From positions 1-5,326 of the forward strand of contig JABFVP010000050.1 in assembly GCA_013362725.1 (NCBI GenBank): 5,326 nt of DNA. Reading direction: 5' to 3'. Source of the DNA: Cupriavidus sp. GTDB taxonomy: Bacteria; Pseudomonadota; Gammaproteobacteria; Burkholderiales; Burkholderiaceae. The notes below the pieces were generated by a model. It saw only the letters and a list, made by a program, of their open reading frames with translations, was not told the origin of the DNA and searched no databases. This document shows, piece by piece, positions 1 to 5,326 of the stretch; the stretch's first letter is position 1; each line of letters opens with the position of its first letter. Made by a program: the position numbers and the translations under genes.

Positions 1-616
1 CCAGGCCGTCAACGTTGATGATCTCGGCAATGCCGGCCACCGCGTTGTGCAGGACGTCGTCGGCGCACTGGAAGCACTTGTCCATCTCGGCGTCGTCGCC
101 CATCACTTCGAACAGCTTCTCGTTGAGCACCACGATCAGCGAGTCGACGCTCGATTCCAGCTCGCTGGAACCGTGCTCGGCCACCTTGGCCCGGCGCGCG
201 CCTTCGAAGTCGAACGGCTTGCTGACCACGCCCACGGTCAGGATGCCCATCTCCTTGGCCACCTGCGCGACGATCGGCGCGGCGCCCGTGCCGGTGCCGC
301 CGCCCATGCCGGCAGTGATGAAGACCATGTGCGCGCCGCGCAGCGCGTCGGCGATCTGCTCGCGGGCCTGATCGGCGCAACCGCGGCCGACTTCCGGCTT
401 GGCGCCAGCGCCCAGGCCCGTATTGCCGAGTTGAAGCACGCGCGAAGCGGTGGAACGCTTGAGCGCCTGGGCGTCGGTATTCATGCAGATGAATTCAACG
501 CCCTGGACACCGCGGCTGATCATGTGCTGCACGGCATTGCCGCCCGCGCCGCCCACGCCGACCACCTTGATGATGGTGCCGTCCATCACTTCCGTTTCGA
601 TCATGACAAAGTCCAT
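1..616 (-). CDS. ftsZ: Cell division protein FtsZ, N-terminal 205 residues (3' end outside window)
   Basis: FtsZ is the tubulin-like GTPase that polymerises at midcell into the Z ring and recruits the divisome. Reading on the minus strand from the ATG at 616-614 gives a protein starting MDFVMIETEVMDGTIIKVVG. The glycine-rich nucleotide-binding loop GVGGAGGNAV is at residues 20-29, and the tubulin signature GGGTGTGAAP starts at residue 105 (plus positions about 275-304). The frame is open to the left edge and stops at INVDGL, residue 205, just before the T7 loop that completes the neighbour's GTPase site. The catalytic loop, the C-terminal linker and the FtsA-binding tail are therefore not visible. 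Betaproteobacterial FtsZ is usually about 390-400 residues, so roughly half is present. The start is supported by a GGAGG five bases upstream; the later in-frame ATGs (residues 5 and 11) lack such a site. It follows ftsA after 179 bases. Identification is essentially certain. Confidence 0.98.
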   Translation of the reverse strand, partial: MDFVMIETEVMDGTIIKVVGVGGAGGNAVQHMISRGVQGVEFICMNTDAQALKRSTASRVLQLGNTGLGAGAKPEVGRGCADQAREQIADALRGAHMVFITAGMGGGTGTGAAPIVAQVAKEMGILTVGVVSKPFDFEGARRAKVAEHGSSELESSVDSLIVVLNEKLFEVMGDDAEMDKCFQCADDVLHNAVAGIAEIINVDGL

Positions 617-626
617 CACTGCCTCC
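614..626 (-). promoter_or_regulatory. Ribosome binding site and start codon of ftsZ
   Basis: On the minus strand a perfect GGAGG (plus 622-626) sits five bases before the ATG at 616-614. It is the clearest Shine-Dalgarno core among the starts in this window, which fits the high FtsZ level cells need. It decides the start in favour of this ATG over the in-frame ATGs at residues 5 and 11. Confidence 0.85.
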
Positions 627-672
627 GAGAAAAATCAGTCCCCAGACGATGCGGCCTCCCCGCCGCAACCCC

Positions 673-693
673 TGGTTTCTGAACAAGAAACCA
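673..693 (-). repeat. 8-bp inverted repeat next to a T-run in the ftsZ leader
   Basis: The arms TGGTTTCT (673-680) and AGAAACCA (686-693) are perfectly complementary around a five-base loop, GAACA on the plus strand. A run of seven bases (plus A, coding-strand T, 693-699) abuts the promoter-proximal arm and shares its last base with the stem. For transcription toward ftsZ the T-run comes before the stem, not after it, so this is not a standard intrinsic terminator for the operon. For plus-strand transcription the stem is followed by A rather than T, so it does not fit there either. It could be an RNA structure in the ftsZ leader or a protein-binding palindrome; its function is unknown. Confidence 0.5.
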
Positions 694-719
694 AAAAAAG
701 AAAATCTGAAAACTTCCAT

Positions 720-740
720 CCGGCACGCAGGCCTGTCCGG
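720..740 (-). repeat. Imperfect GC-rich hairpin upstream of the T-rich tract
   Basis: CCGG at 720-723 and CCGG at 737-740 can pair, and the pairing continues for two more base pairs after a single-base bulge, leaving a loop of about eight bases. The segment also contains the 8-bp palindrome CAGGCCTG. On the coding strand it is followed, after a dozen or more bases, by a T-rich stretch ending in seven T. The gap is too long for a classical terminator. Short GC-rich pairings of this kind arise often by chance at this base composition, so confidence is low. Confidence 0.25.
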
Positions 741-780
741 TAGACCGCCCTGCCCGCACGCCGTTGCATCGTTAGCGCGT

Positions 781-805
781 CAATTTCCGCATTGATCAGA
801 AATTG
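781..805 (-). repeat. 7-bp inverted repeat spanning the ftsA stop codon
   Basis: CAATTTC (781-787) and GAAATTG (799-805) are perfect inverted copies separated by eleven bases that include the ftsA TGA stop (798-796). The arms are AT-rich in a GC-rich setting, so the match is somewhat less likely by chance. There is no T-run after it, so it does not look like a terminator. It could be a weak mRNA stem at the ftsA 3' end or an operator-like site; nothing in the sequence chooses between these. Confidence 0.4.
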
Positions 806-2028
806 CCGACAAACCATTCCTTCATGCGGGTCCACACCTGCTTGACCGACCCGCTCTGCACCGCCACCTTGCGCCCGCGCATGCGCTGCACGCGGCCTTC
901 CAGCAGCAGGCCCATCACCGTCGCGTAGCGCGGGCTCTTCACCACCTCGTGCAGGTTGCCGCGGTACTCCGGCACGCCGACGCGCACGGGCTTGAGGAAG
1001 ATGTCCTCGCCCAGCTCGACCATGCCCGGCATCATCGCGGTGCCACCGGTGATGACCACGCCCGACGACAACAGTTCTTCATAACCGGATTCGCGCACCA
1101 CCTGGTGCACCAGCGAGTACAGCTCTTCGATGCGCGGCTCGATCACCGCGGCCAGGGCCTGGCGGCTGAGCGTGCGCGTGCCGCGGTCGCCCACGCCCGG
1201 CACCTCGATCATGTCTTCCGGATCGGCGATCGCCTGCTTGGCGATGCCGTACTGGATCTTGATGTCCTCGGCGTCCGGCGTCGGCGTGCGCAGCGCCATC
1301 GCAATGTCGTTGGTGATCTGGTCGCCGGCGATGGGAATCACGGCCGTATGGCGGATCGCGCCTTCGCTGAAGATGGCGATGTCGGTGGTGCCGCCGCCGA
1401 TGTCGACCAGCACCACGCCCAGTTCCTTTTCGTCCTCGGTCAGCACCGCGAGGCTCGACGCCAGCGGTTGCAGGATCAGGTCGTGCACCTCGAGCCCGCA
1501 GCGGCGCACGCACTTGACGATGTTCTGCGCGGCGCTGACGGCTCCGGTAACGATATGCACCTTCACTTCCAGGCGGATGCCGCTCATGCCGATGGGCTCG
1601 CGCACGTCTTCCTGGCCGTCGATGATGAATTCCTGCGTCAGGATGTGCAGGATCTGCTGGTCGGTCGGGATGTTGACCGCCTTGGCGGTCTCGATCACGC
1701 GCGCGACGTCGGTCTGCGTGACCTCCTTGTCCTTGATCGCCACCATGCCGCTGGAGTTGAAGCTGCGGATATGGCTGCCGGCAATGCCGGTGAAGACCTC
1801 CGAAATCTTGCAGTCGGCCATCAGCTCGGCCTCTTCCAGCGCCTTCTGGATCGACTGCACGGTGGCCTCGATATTGACCACGACCCCTTTCTTCAGACCC
1901 TTGGACTCAGACTGGCCCATCCCGATCACCTCGTAGCTGCCGTCGGGGCGCAGTTCCGCCACCACGGCCGCTACCTTCGAGGTGCCGATATCGAGACCGA
2001 CCAACAGGTCCTTGTATTCCTTGCTCAT
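796..2028 (-). CDS. ftsA: Cell division protein FtsA, actin-like Z-ring membrane tether
   Basis: FtsA is an actin-fold ATPase that binds the FtsZ C-terminal tail, anchors it to the inner membrane and helps activate septal synthesis. The product is 410 residues, close to the usual 410-420, and complete. Actin-family motifs are in order: phosphate-1 loop VGLDIGTSK (residues 10-18), phosphate-2 loop VLVDIGGGTTDIAIF (206-220) and the adenosine motif GVVITGGTAMMPGM (323-336). The FtsA-specific 1C subdomain should occupy roughly residues 85-165. The last 15 residues (396-410, KQVWTRMKEWFVGNF) form the expected amphipathic membrane-targeting helix, with basic and bulky hydrophobic residues. The start ATG overlaps the ftsQ stop (ATGA), with GGAG eight bases upstream, and MSKEYKDLLVGLDIG matches the family N-terminus. 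The same frame is open far upstream, but that stretch lies over ftsQ and is not protein-like. Nothing looks damaged. Confidence 0.98.
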   Translation of the reverse strand: MSKEYKDLLVGLDIGTSKVAAVVAELRPDGSYEVIGMGQSESKGLKKGVVVNIEATVQSIQKALEEAELMADCKISEVFTGIAGSHIRSFNSSGMVAIKDKEVTQTDVARVIETAKAVNIPTDQQILHILTQEFIIDGQEDVREPIGMSGIRLEVKVHIVTGAVSAAQNIVKCVRRCGLEVHDLILQPLASSLAVLTEDEKELGVVLVDIGGGTTDIAIFSEGAIRHTAVIPIAGDQITNDIAMALRTPTPDAEDIKIQYGIAKQAIADPEDMIEVPGVGDRGTRTLSRQALAAVIEPRIEELYSLVHQVVRESGYEELLSSGVVITGGTAMMPGMVELGEDIFLKPVRVGVPEYRGNLHEVVKSPRYATVMGLLLEGRVQRMRGRKVAVQSGSVKQVWTRMKEWFVGNF

Positions 2029-2040
2029 CGGGTTTTCTCC
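2025..2040 (-). promoter_or_regulatory. ftsQ stop/ftsA start overlap (ATGA) with ribosome binding site
   Basis: On the minus strand the bases 2028-2025 read ATGA: ATG starts ftsA and TGA ends ftsQ. GGAG (plus 2037-2040) lies eight bases before the ATG, inside the last codons of ftsQ. This arrangement usually gives translational coupling, with ribosomes ending ftsQ re-initiating on ftsA. It also fixes the ftsA start. Confidence 0.8.
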
Positions 2041-2963
2041 GCGTTCTTGCTCTTCAGTCGCGTCGGATTGTTGTTGGATGTACCTGAAACCGTTGCGGCC
2101 GCCCCCGGCCTGGCAGTGCTCGTCGCCGCGCTCGCCGCCTTTGCCTTGGCCGCTTTCTCGGCCTTCTCGGCCCGCACCGCCGCCGCGATCTGCGCCTCGG
2201 TCAGGAAGCGCGCGTTGGCGGCGCGGATGGCGAAGCCGTTGGGATAGCGCAGGTCGGCATATTCGATCTGGCTGCCCCATTGCTGCGTGACCTGCGGCCA
2301 GGCCGCGACGAAGCGGCGCACGCGCTGGTCCATCGCGCTGCGGTCCTCGTCGTTCTGCTCGCGCCCCAGCTCGACCTCCATGCCGTTGGACAGGCGCGCG
2401 CGCCAGGCGTAGCGGCCGGACAGGGCCACCGCCAGCGGCTCGGCCTTGAGCGGCTTGAACCACTGGCGCATGACCTCGAGCTTCTCGATCACGTCGGCCT
2501 CGCTGTCCGGCGGCCCGTCCAGTGCCAGCAGCTGCGCGTCTTCTTCCGCCTCGGCGGTGTTGGCGACAAAGATCTCGCCATAGGTATTGATCAGCCGGCC
2601 GCTGTCGGGCGCGCCCCAGGTGCCCAGCGCCTCGTGCTCCTCGACCTCGACCGCGAGGCCGTTGGGCCATTCGCGCCGCACGCTGGCGCGCCGCACCCAC
2701 GGCACCGACTCGAACGCCTGGCGCGCCGCGTTCAGGTCGAGCGTGAAGAAGTTGCCGGCTAGCTTGCCGAGCGCGCTGGCGCGCACGCTGGGCGCGTTCA
2801 CGTGGCGCAGCCCGCCGCCGTCCATCGGCCCGATCTCCACGTGGGTAATGGCAAACACCGGCCGCTGCGCCAGCCACAGCAGGCCCGCCGCGAGCGCCAT
2901 CAGCGCCACCACCGCATACAGCGTGGAGGCGATCAGGTTGAGCAGGCGTGCGTTATGCCACAT
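2025..2963 (-). CDS. ftsQ: Cell division protein FtsQ with extended C-terminal tail
   Basis: FtsQ is a single-pass inner-membrane protein that binds FtsB and FtsL in the periplasm and links early and late divisome proteins. The 312-residue product has a short cytoplasmic N-terminus, one hydrophobic segment (about residues 10-32) and a POTRA-like domain (about 37-113) containing ITHVEI, FFTLDL and the conserved VPWVRRASVRREWPNGLAVEVEEHEA pattern. The FtsQ/DivIB beta domain follows to about residue 252. Within it, IEYADLRYPNGFAI (233-246) matches the DLRY segment that in E. coli FtsQ (Tyr248) contacts FtsB. Residues from about 264 onward are a low-complexity Ala/Lys-rich tail absent from E. coli FtsQ (276 residues). 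The start lies 27 bases after the ddlB stop and is chosen because MWHNARLLNL leads straight into the membrane segment. Its ribosome binding site is poor: only AGGA, 12 bases upstream. The 3' end overlaps ftsA by four bases. Confidence 0.95.
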   Translation of the reverse strand: MWHNARLLNLIASTLYAVVALMALAAGLLWLAQRPVFAITHVEIGPMDGGGLRHVNAPSVRASALGKLAGNFFTLDLNAARQAFESVPWVRRASVRREWPNGLAVEVEEHEALGTWGAPDSGRLINTYGEIFVANTAEAEEDAQLLALDGPPDSEADVIEKLEVMRQWFKPLKAEPLAVALSGRYAWRARLSNGMEVELGREQNDEDRSAMDQRVRRFVAAWPQVTQQWGSQIEYADLRYPNGFAIRAANARFLTEAQIAAAVRAEKAEKAAKAKAASAATSTARPGAAATVSGTSNNNPTRLKSKNAEKTR

Positions 2964-2990
2964 GGTCCGGTGCGGTCCTGTCGGGTGAAG

Positions 2991-3974
2991 TTATTCGGGT
3001 TTCCAATGCTCGTTGGGATGCAGGTCCAGCGTGGCCGCGGCCACCACCTGCAGCACGAAGTCCTCGTAGCTGATGCCGACCGCGCGCGCCGCCATCGGCA
3101 CCAGCGAATGGCCGGTCATGCCGGGCGAGGTATTCATCTCGAGCAGGAAAGGCGTGCCGTCGGCGCGCAGCATCACGTCGGCGCGCGCCCAGCCGCGGCA
3201 GCCCAGCACGCGGTAGGCCTGCACCGCCAGCGCCTGCACCTGCCGTTCGACTTCGGCATCCAGGCCCGACGGACACAAGTATTGGGTATCGTCAGTAAAG
3301 TACTTATTTTGATAGTCGTAGTTGGCCTCGGGCGCGACGATGCGGATCACCGGCAGCGCTTCGGCGGTCTCGCCCTCGCCCACCACCGGGCAGGTCAGCT
3401 CGGCGCCGTCGATAAAGGTCTCGGCGATGACGTCGTTGTCCAGCGCCGCGGCCTTGTCGAAGGCGGCGCGCATCTGGTCCGCCGCGGTAACCTTGGTCAG
3501 GCCGATCGACGAGCCCTCGCGCGCCGGCTTGACGATCAGCGGCAGGCCCAGGTCCGCCGCGACCGCGTCAAAGTCAGTGTCCGCATGCAGCATGGCGAAG
3601 CGCGGCGTGGCCAGCCCGTGCGTCATCCACAGGCGCTTGGTGGCCTGCTTGTCCATGGCCAGCGCCGACGCCAGCACGCCGCTGCCGGTGTACGGCACGC
3701 CCAGCTGCTCGAGCAGGCCCTGGATCGTGCCGTCCTCGCCGTAGCGGCCGTGCAGCGCGATGAAGACGCGGTCGAAACCGGCCGCCGCCAGCTCGGCCAC
3801 ACCCTGCAGGCCGGGGTCGAAGCCGTGCGCGTCGACGCCGCGCGACTGCAGCGCGGCCAGCACGCCGTGGCCGGACATCAGCGAGATCTCGCGCTCGGCC
3901 GAGCGCCCGCCCAGCAGCACGCCGACCTTGCCCAGCGACTTGGGATCGATATTGGGATGCGCGACAAAGCTCAT
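2991..3974 (-). CDS. ddlB: D-alanine--D-alanine ligase (DdlB type)
   Basis: This cytoplasmic ATP-grasp enzyme joins two D-alanines using ATP; MurF then adds the dipeptide to the UDP-MurNAc tripeptide. The product is 327 residues (E. coli DdlB has 306), with a slightly longer N-terminus and a short C-terminal extension. Visible motifs are GGRSAEREIS (22-31, with Glu27 matching E. coli Glu15), HGRYGEDGTIQG (75-86), the ATP-binding KPAREGSSIGL (149-159), the omega-loop YDYQNKY (219-225) and LLEMNTSPGMTGHSLVP (from 277). Arg264, Asp266, Glu279 and Asn281 match the catalytic Arg255 and the metal ligands Asp257, Glu270 and Asn272 of E. coli DdlB. Tyr225 corresponds to E. coli Tyr216; phenylalanine here marks the D-lactate-using ligases of vancomycin-resistant bacteria, so D-Ala-D-Ala specificity is inferred. 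The start overlaps the murC stop and has a good AGGGAG ribosome binding site. The gene ends in TAA, 27 bases before ftsQ. Confidence 0.97.
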   Translation of the reverse strand: MSFVAHPNIDPKSLGKVGVLLGGRSAEREISLMSGHGVLAALQSRGVDAHGFDPGLQGVAELAAAGFDRVFIALHGRYGEDGTIQGLLEQLGVPYTGSGVLASALAMDKQATKRLWMTHGLATPRFAMLHADTDFDAVAADLGLPLIVKPAREGSSIGLTKVTAADQMRAAFDKAAALDNDVIAETFIDGAELTCPVVGEGETAEALPVIRIVAPEANYDYQNKYFTDDTQYLCPSGLDAEVERQVQALAVQAYRVLGCRGWARADVMLRADGTPFLLEMNTSPGMTGHSLVPMAARAVGISYEDFVLQVVAAATLDLHPNEHWKPE

Positions 3975-3986
3975 GCCTGGCTCCCT
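3971..3986 (-). promoter_or_regulatory. murC stop/ddlB start overlap (ATGA) with ribosome binding site
   Basis: Bases 3974-3971 on the minus strand read ATGA, combining the ddlB ATG with the murC TGA. AGGGAG (plus 3981-3986) lies six bases upstream of the ATG, within the last codons of murC. The spacing and overlap support this ddlB start and suggest translational coupling. Confidence 0.8.
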
Positions 3987-5326
3987 TGCAACGGTTGCTG
4001 GTGCGACACCAGTTGGCCGGGCACGCCGCCAATCGAGCCCGCGCCCATGGTCACGACCACATCGCCGGGCCGTACGGCATTCAGGATGGCCTGCGGCATC
4101 TCTTCCATCTGCTCCACGAAAACAGGTTCGACCTTGCCTGCCACGCGCAGCGCGCGGGTCAGCGCACGGCCGTCGGCGGCCACGATCGGCGACTCGCCGG
4201 CGGCGTAAACCTCGGACAGCAGCAGGGCATCGACCGTGCCCAGCACCTTGACGAAGTCTTCAAAGCAATCCCGCGTGCGGGTGAAACGGTGCGGCTGGAA
4301 TGCCAGCACCAGGCGCCGCCCGGGGAAGGCGCCGCGGGCGGCGGCCAGCGTGGCGGCCATTTCCACCGGGTGGTGGCCGTAGTCGTCCACCAGCGTGAAG
4401 GTGCCGGCGCCGTCGGGCGTGGCCACCTCGCCGTAGCGCTGGAAGCGGCGGCCAACGCCATGGAACTCGCGCAGCGCCTTGACGATGGCGGCGTCGGGCA
4501 CCTCCAGCTCGGTGGCGATGGCGATCGCCGCCAGCGCGTTCTGCACGTTGTGCAGGCCGGGCAGGTTCAGCACGATCTCCAGTGGCGGCTCGGTATGGCC
4601 GTTGAGCTGCCGCAGCACGGTAAAGTGCATCTGGCCGTCGACCGCGCGCGCATCCACGGCGCGGATCTGCGCGTCGTCGGCAAAGCCGTAGCGCACCACG
4701 GGCTTTGACACCAACGGCAGGATCTCGCGCACGTTCGGGTCGTCCACGCACAGCACCGCGATGCCGTAGAACGGCAGCCGCTGGGTGAATTCGATGAACG
4801 CCTGCTTGAGCCGGGCAAAGTCGTGCCCGTAGGTGTCCATGTGGTCGGCATCGATATTGGTGATGACCTCGATCACCGGGAACAGGTTCAGGAACGAGGC
4901 ATCCGACTCGTCGGCCTCGGCCACGATGAAATCGCCGGTGCCCAGGCGCGCGTTGGCGCCTGCCGAGTTCAGCCGGCCGCCGATGACGAAGGTCGGATCG
5001 AGGCCGCCTTCTGCCAGTACCGATGCCACCAGGCTGGTGGTGGTGGTCTTGCCGTGCGTGCCGGCAATGGCCACGCCCTGCTTCAGCCGCATCAGCTCGG
5101 CCAGCATCACCGCGCGCGGCACCACCGGGATGCGCTGGCTGCGCGCGGCCAGCACTTCGGGGTTGTCGCCGCTGACCGCGGTCGACACCACCACCGCGTT
5201 GGCGCCGCTCACGTTGGCGGCATCGTGGCCGTGCATGACGGTGGCGCCCAGCGACGCCAGGCGCCGCGTGGCGGCATTGCTGCCCCCGTCGGAGCCCGAG
5301 ACCTTGTATCCCAGGTTCAGCAGGAC
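3971..5326 (-). CDS. murC: UDP-N-acetylmuramate--L-alanine ligase MurC (5' end outside window)
   Basis: MurC uses ATP to add L-alanine to UDP-MurNAc, the first step in building the peptidoglycan stem peptide, in the cytoplasm. The visible 451 residues begin VLLNLGYKVSGSDSGSNAAT, which follows the N-terminal Rossmann glycine loop in the family. About 20-25 residues, including that loop (GIGGxGM), are therefore beyond the right edge; a methionine codon at 5236-5234 is internal, not the start. Mur ligase motifs are present: ATP loop GTHGKTTT (visible residues 89-96), EADESD (137-142) and NIDADHMD (157-164). Further on come HNVQNALAA, DDYGHHPVE and FQPHRFTRT, the last two typical of MurC-type C-terminal domains. 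The protein ends in the usual VTMGAGSIGG region plus a short tail. The GTHGKTT-HNVQN-DDYGHHP combination separates MurC from MurD, MurE and MurF. An Mpl recycling ligase is less likely given the dcw position directly before ddlB. Confidence 0.98.
   Translation of the reverse strand, partial: VLLNLGYKVSGSDGGSNAATRRLASLGATVMHGHDAANVSGANAVVVSTAVSGDNPEVLAARSQRIPVVPRAVMLAELMRLKQGVAIAGTHGKTTTTSLVASVLAEGGLDPTFVIGGRLNSAGANARLGTGDFIVAEADESDASFLNLFPVIEVITNIDADHMDTYGHDFARLKQAFIEFTQRLPFYGIAVLCVDDPNVREILPLVSKPVVRYGFADDAQIRAVDARAVDGQMHFTVLRQLNGHTEPPLEIVLNLPGLHNVQNALAAIAIATELEVPDAAIVKALREFHGVGRRFQRYGEVATPDGAGTFTLVDDYGHHPVEMAATLAAARGAFPGRRLVLAFQPHRFTRTRDCFEDFVKVLGTVDALLLSEVYAAGESPIVAADGRALTRALRVAGKVEPVFVEQMEEMPQAILNAVRPGDVVVTMGAGSIGGVPGQLVSHQQPLQGSQA

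Larger units (their letters stand above)
617..795 (-). other. ftsA-ftsZ intergenic spacer, possible ftsZ leader
   Basis: This is the only sizeable non-coding stretch (179 bases). In transcription order it holds the second arm of a small inverted repeat at the ftsA stop (781-805), a GC-rich part with an imperfect hairpin (720-740), and an AT-rich core (about 673-718). That core has a run of seven T on the coding strand (693-699) and an 8-bp stem (673-693). A GC-rich stretch and the ftsZ ribosome binding site follow. Separate ftsZ expression would be expected to be controlled here, because FtsZ is normally needed in large excess over FtsA and FtsQ. I found no convincing -35/-10 pair: the one TTGACG (plus 778-783) has only GC-rich sequence at the right distance. 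No protein-coding frame here looks real. Confidence 0.6.

Noticed and set aside
755..783. A TTGACG hexamer on the minus strand (plus 778-783) as a -35 box for ftsZ.
   Set aside because: At a 16-18 base spacing the downstream hexamers are GC-rich (for example CGTGCG), so there is no usable -10 element.
635..835. A 66-codon minus-strand frame covering the ftsA end and most of the ftsA-ftsZ spacer.
   Set aside because: It has no recognisable features and overlaps the ftsA 3' end in another frame; I saw no good ribosome binding site and the composition changes abruptly along it.
949..2247. A 432-codon open frame on the plus strand opposite ftsA and the end of ftsQ.
   Set aside because: It has His/Asp/Ala/Arg-rich composition without motifs and is explained by codon bias of the opposite-strand ftsA. 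A 211-codon plus-strand frame at 47-682 opposite ftsZ is rejected for the same reason.
2029..2877. The ftsA frame stays open upstream across most of ftsQ, which would give a 693-residue protein.
   Set aside because: The upstream part is Arg/Ala/Gly-rich out-of-frame sequence of ftsQ, whereas the MSKEYKDLLVGLDIG start with a GGAG site fits the FtsA family exactly.
3276..3326. A local AT-rich dip inside ddlB, considered as an internal promoter for ftsQAZ (E. coli has ftsQ promoters inside ddlB).
   Set aside because: The dip is explained by the Tyr, Asn, Lys, Asp and Phe codons of the conserved omega-loop, and I saw no -35 element at a suitable distance from the TATCAA-like bases.
2802..4208. 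A 468-codon open frame on the plus strand opposite ftsQ, ddlB and murC.
   Set aside because: The translation is rich in Arg, His, Ala and Gln with no recognisable domain, which is typical of the antisense frame of a high-GC gene. It crosses three well-supported genes.
1..5326. The possibility of an undescribed defence, mobile or regulatory system in the window.
   Set aside because: Apart from the 179-base ftsA-ftsZ spacer and the 27-base ddlB-ftsQ gap, every base is accounted for by five conserved cell wall and division genes in their usual order, with no foreign composition, insertion or unexplained gene.

Overview
The window is a piece of a bacterial dcw (division and cell wall) cluster. 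All genes lie on the minus strand and, in transcription order, are murC (5' end missing), ddlB, ftsQ, ftsA and ftsZ (3' part missing). The murC-ddlB-ftsQ-ftsA-ftsZ order, the high GC content with strong G/C third-position bias, and the FtsZ and FtsA protein sequences point to a betaproteobacterium of the Burkholderiaceae, probably near Cupriavidus or Ralstonia. The genus is inferred from remembered family sequences, not from a search.

Layout, from high to low coordinates (the direction of transcription): murC enters at the right edge and runs to 3971, lacking only about its first two dozen codons. ddlB (3974-2991) starts inside the murC stop in an ATGA overlap. A 27-base gap follows, then ftsQ (2963-2025). 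ftsA (2028-796) starts inside the ftsQ stop in a second ATGA overlap. A 179-base spacer, the only sizeable non-coding stretch, separates ftsA from ftsZ (616 to the left edge, first 205 codons).

The genes link late cytoplasmic peptidoglycan precursor synthesis to the division machine. MurC adds L-alanine to UDP-MurNAc. DdlB makes the D-Ala-D-Ala dipeptide that MurF later adds. FtsQ is the periplasmic scaffold of the FtsQLB complex. FtsA tethers FtsZ to the membrane, and FtsZ polymerises into the Z ring. The tight spacing from murC to ftsA indicates one transcript with translational coupling. The longer ftsA-ftsZ spacer has an AT-rich core and small inverted repeats, and is the most likely place for separate control of ftsZ, although I could not identify a convincing promoter there.

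I found no mobile element, CRISPR array, RNA gene, phage gene or unknown system. This is conserved core-genome sequence, and the remaining points of interest are modest: the ftsA-ftsZ spacer, the alanine/lysine-rich tail of FtsQ, and the poor ribosome binding site of ftsQ.
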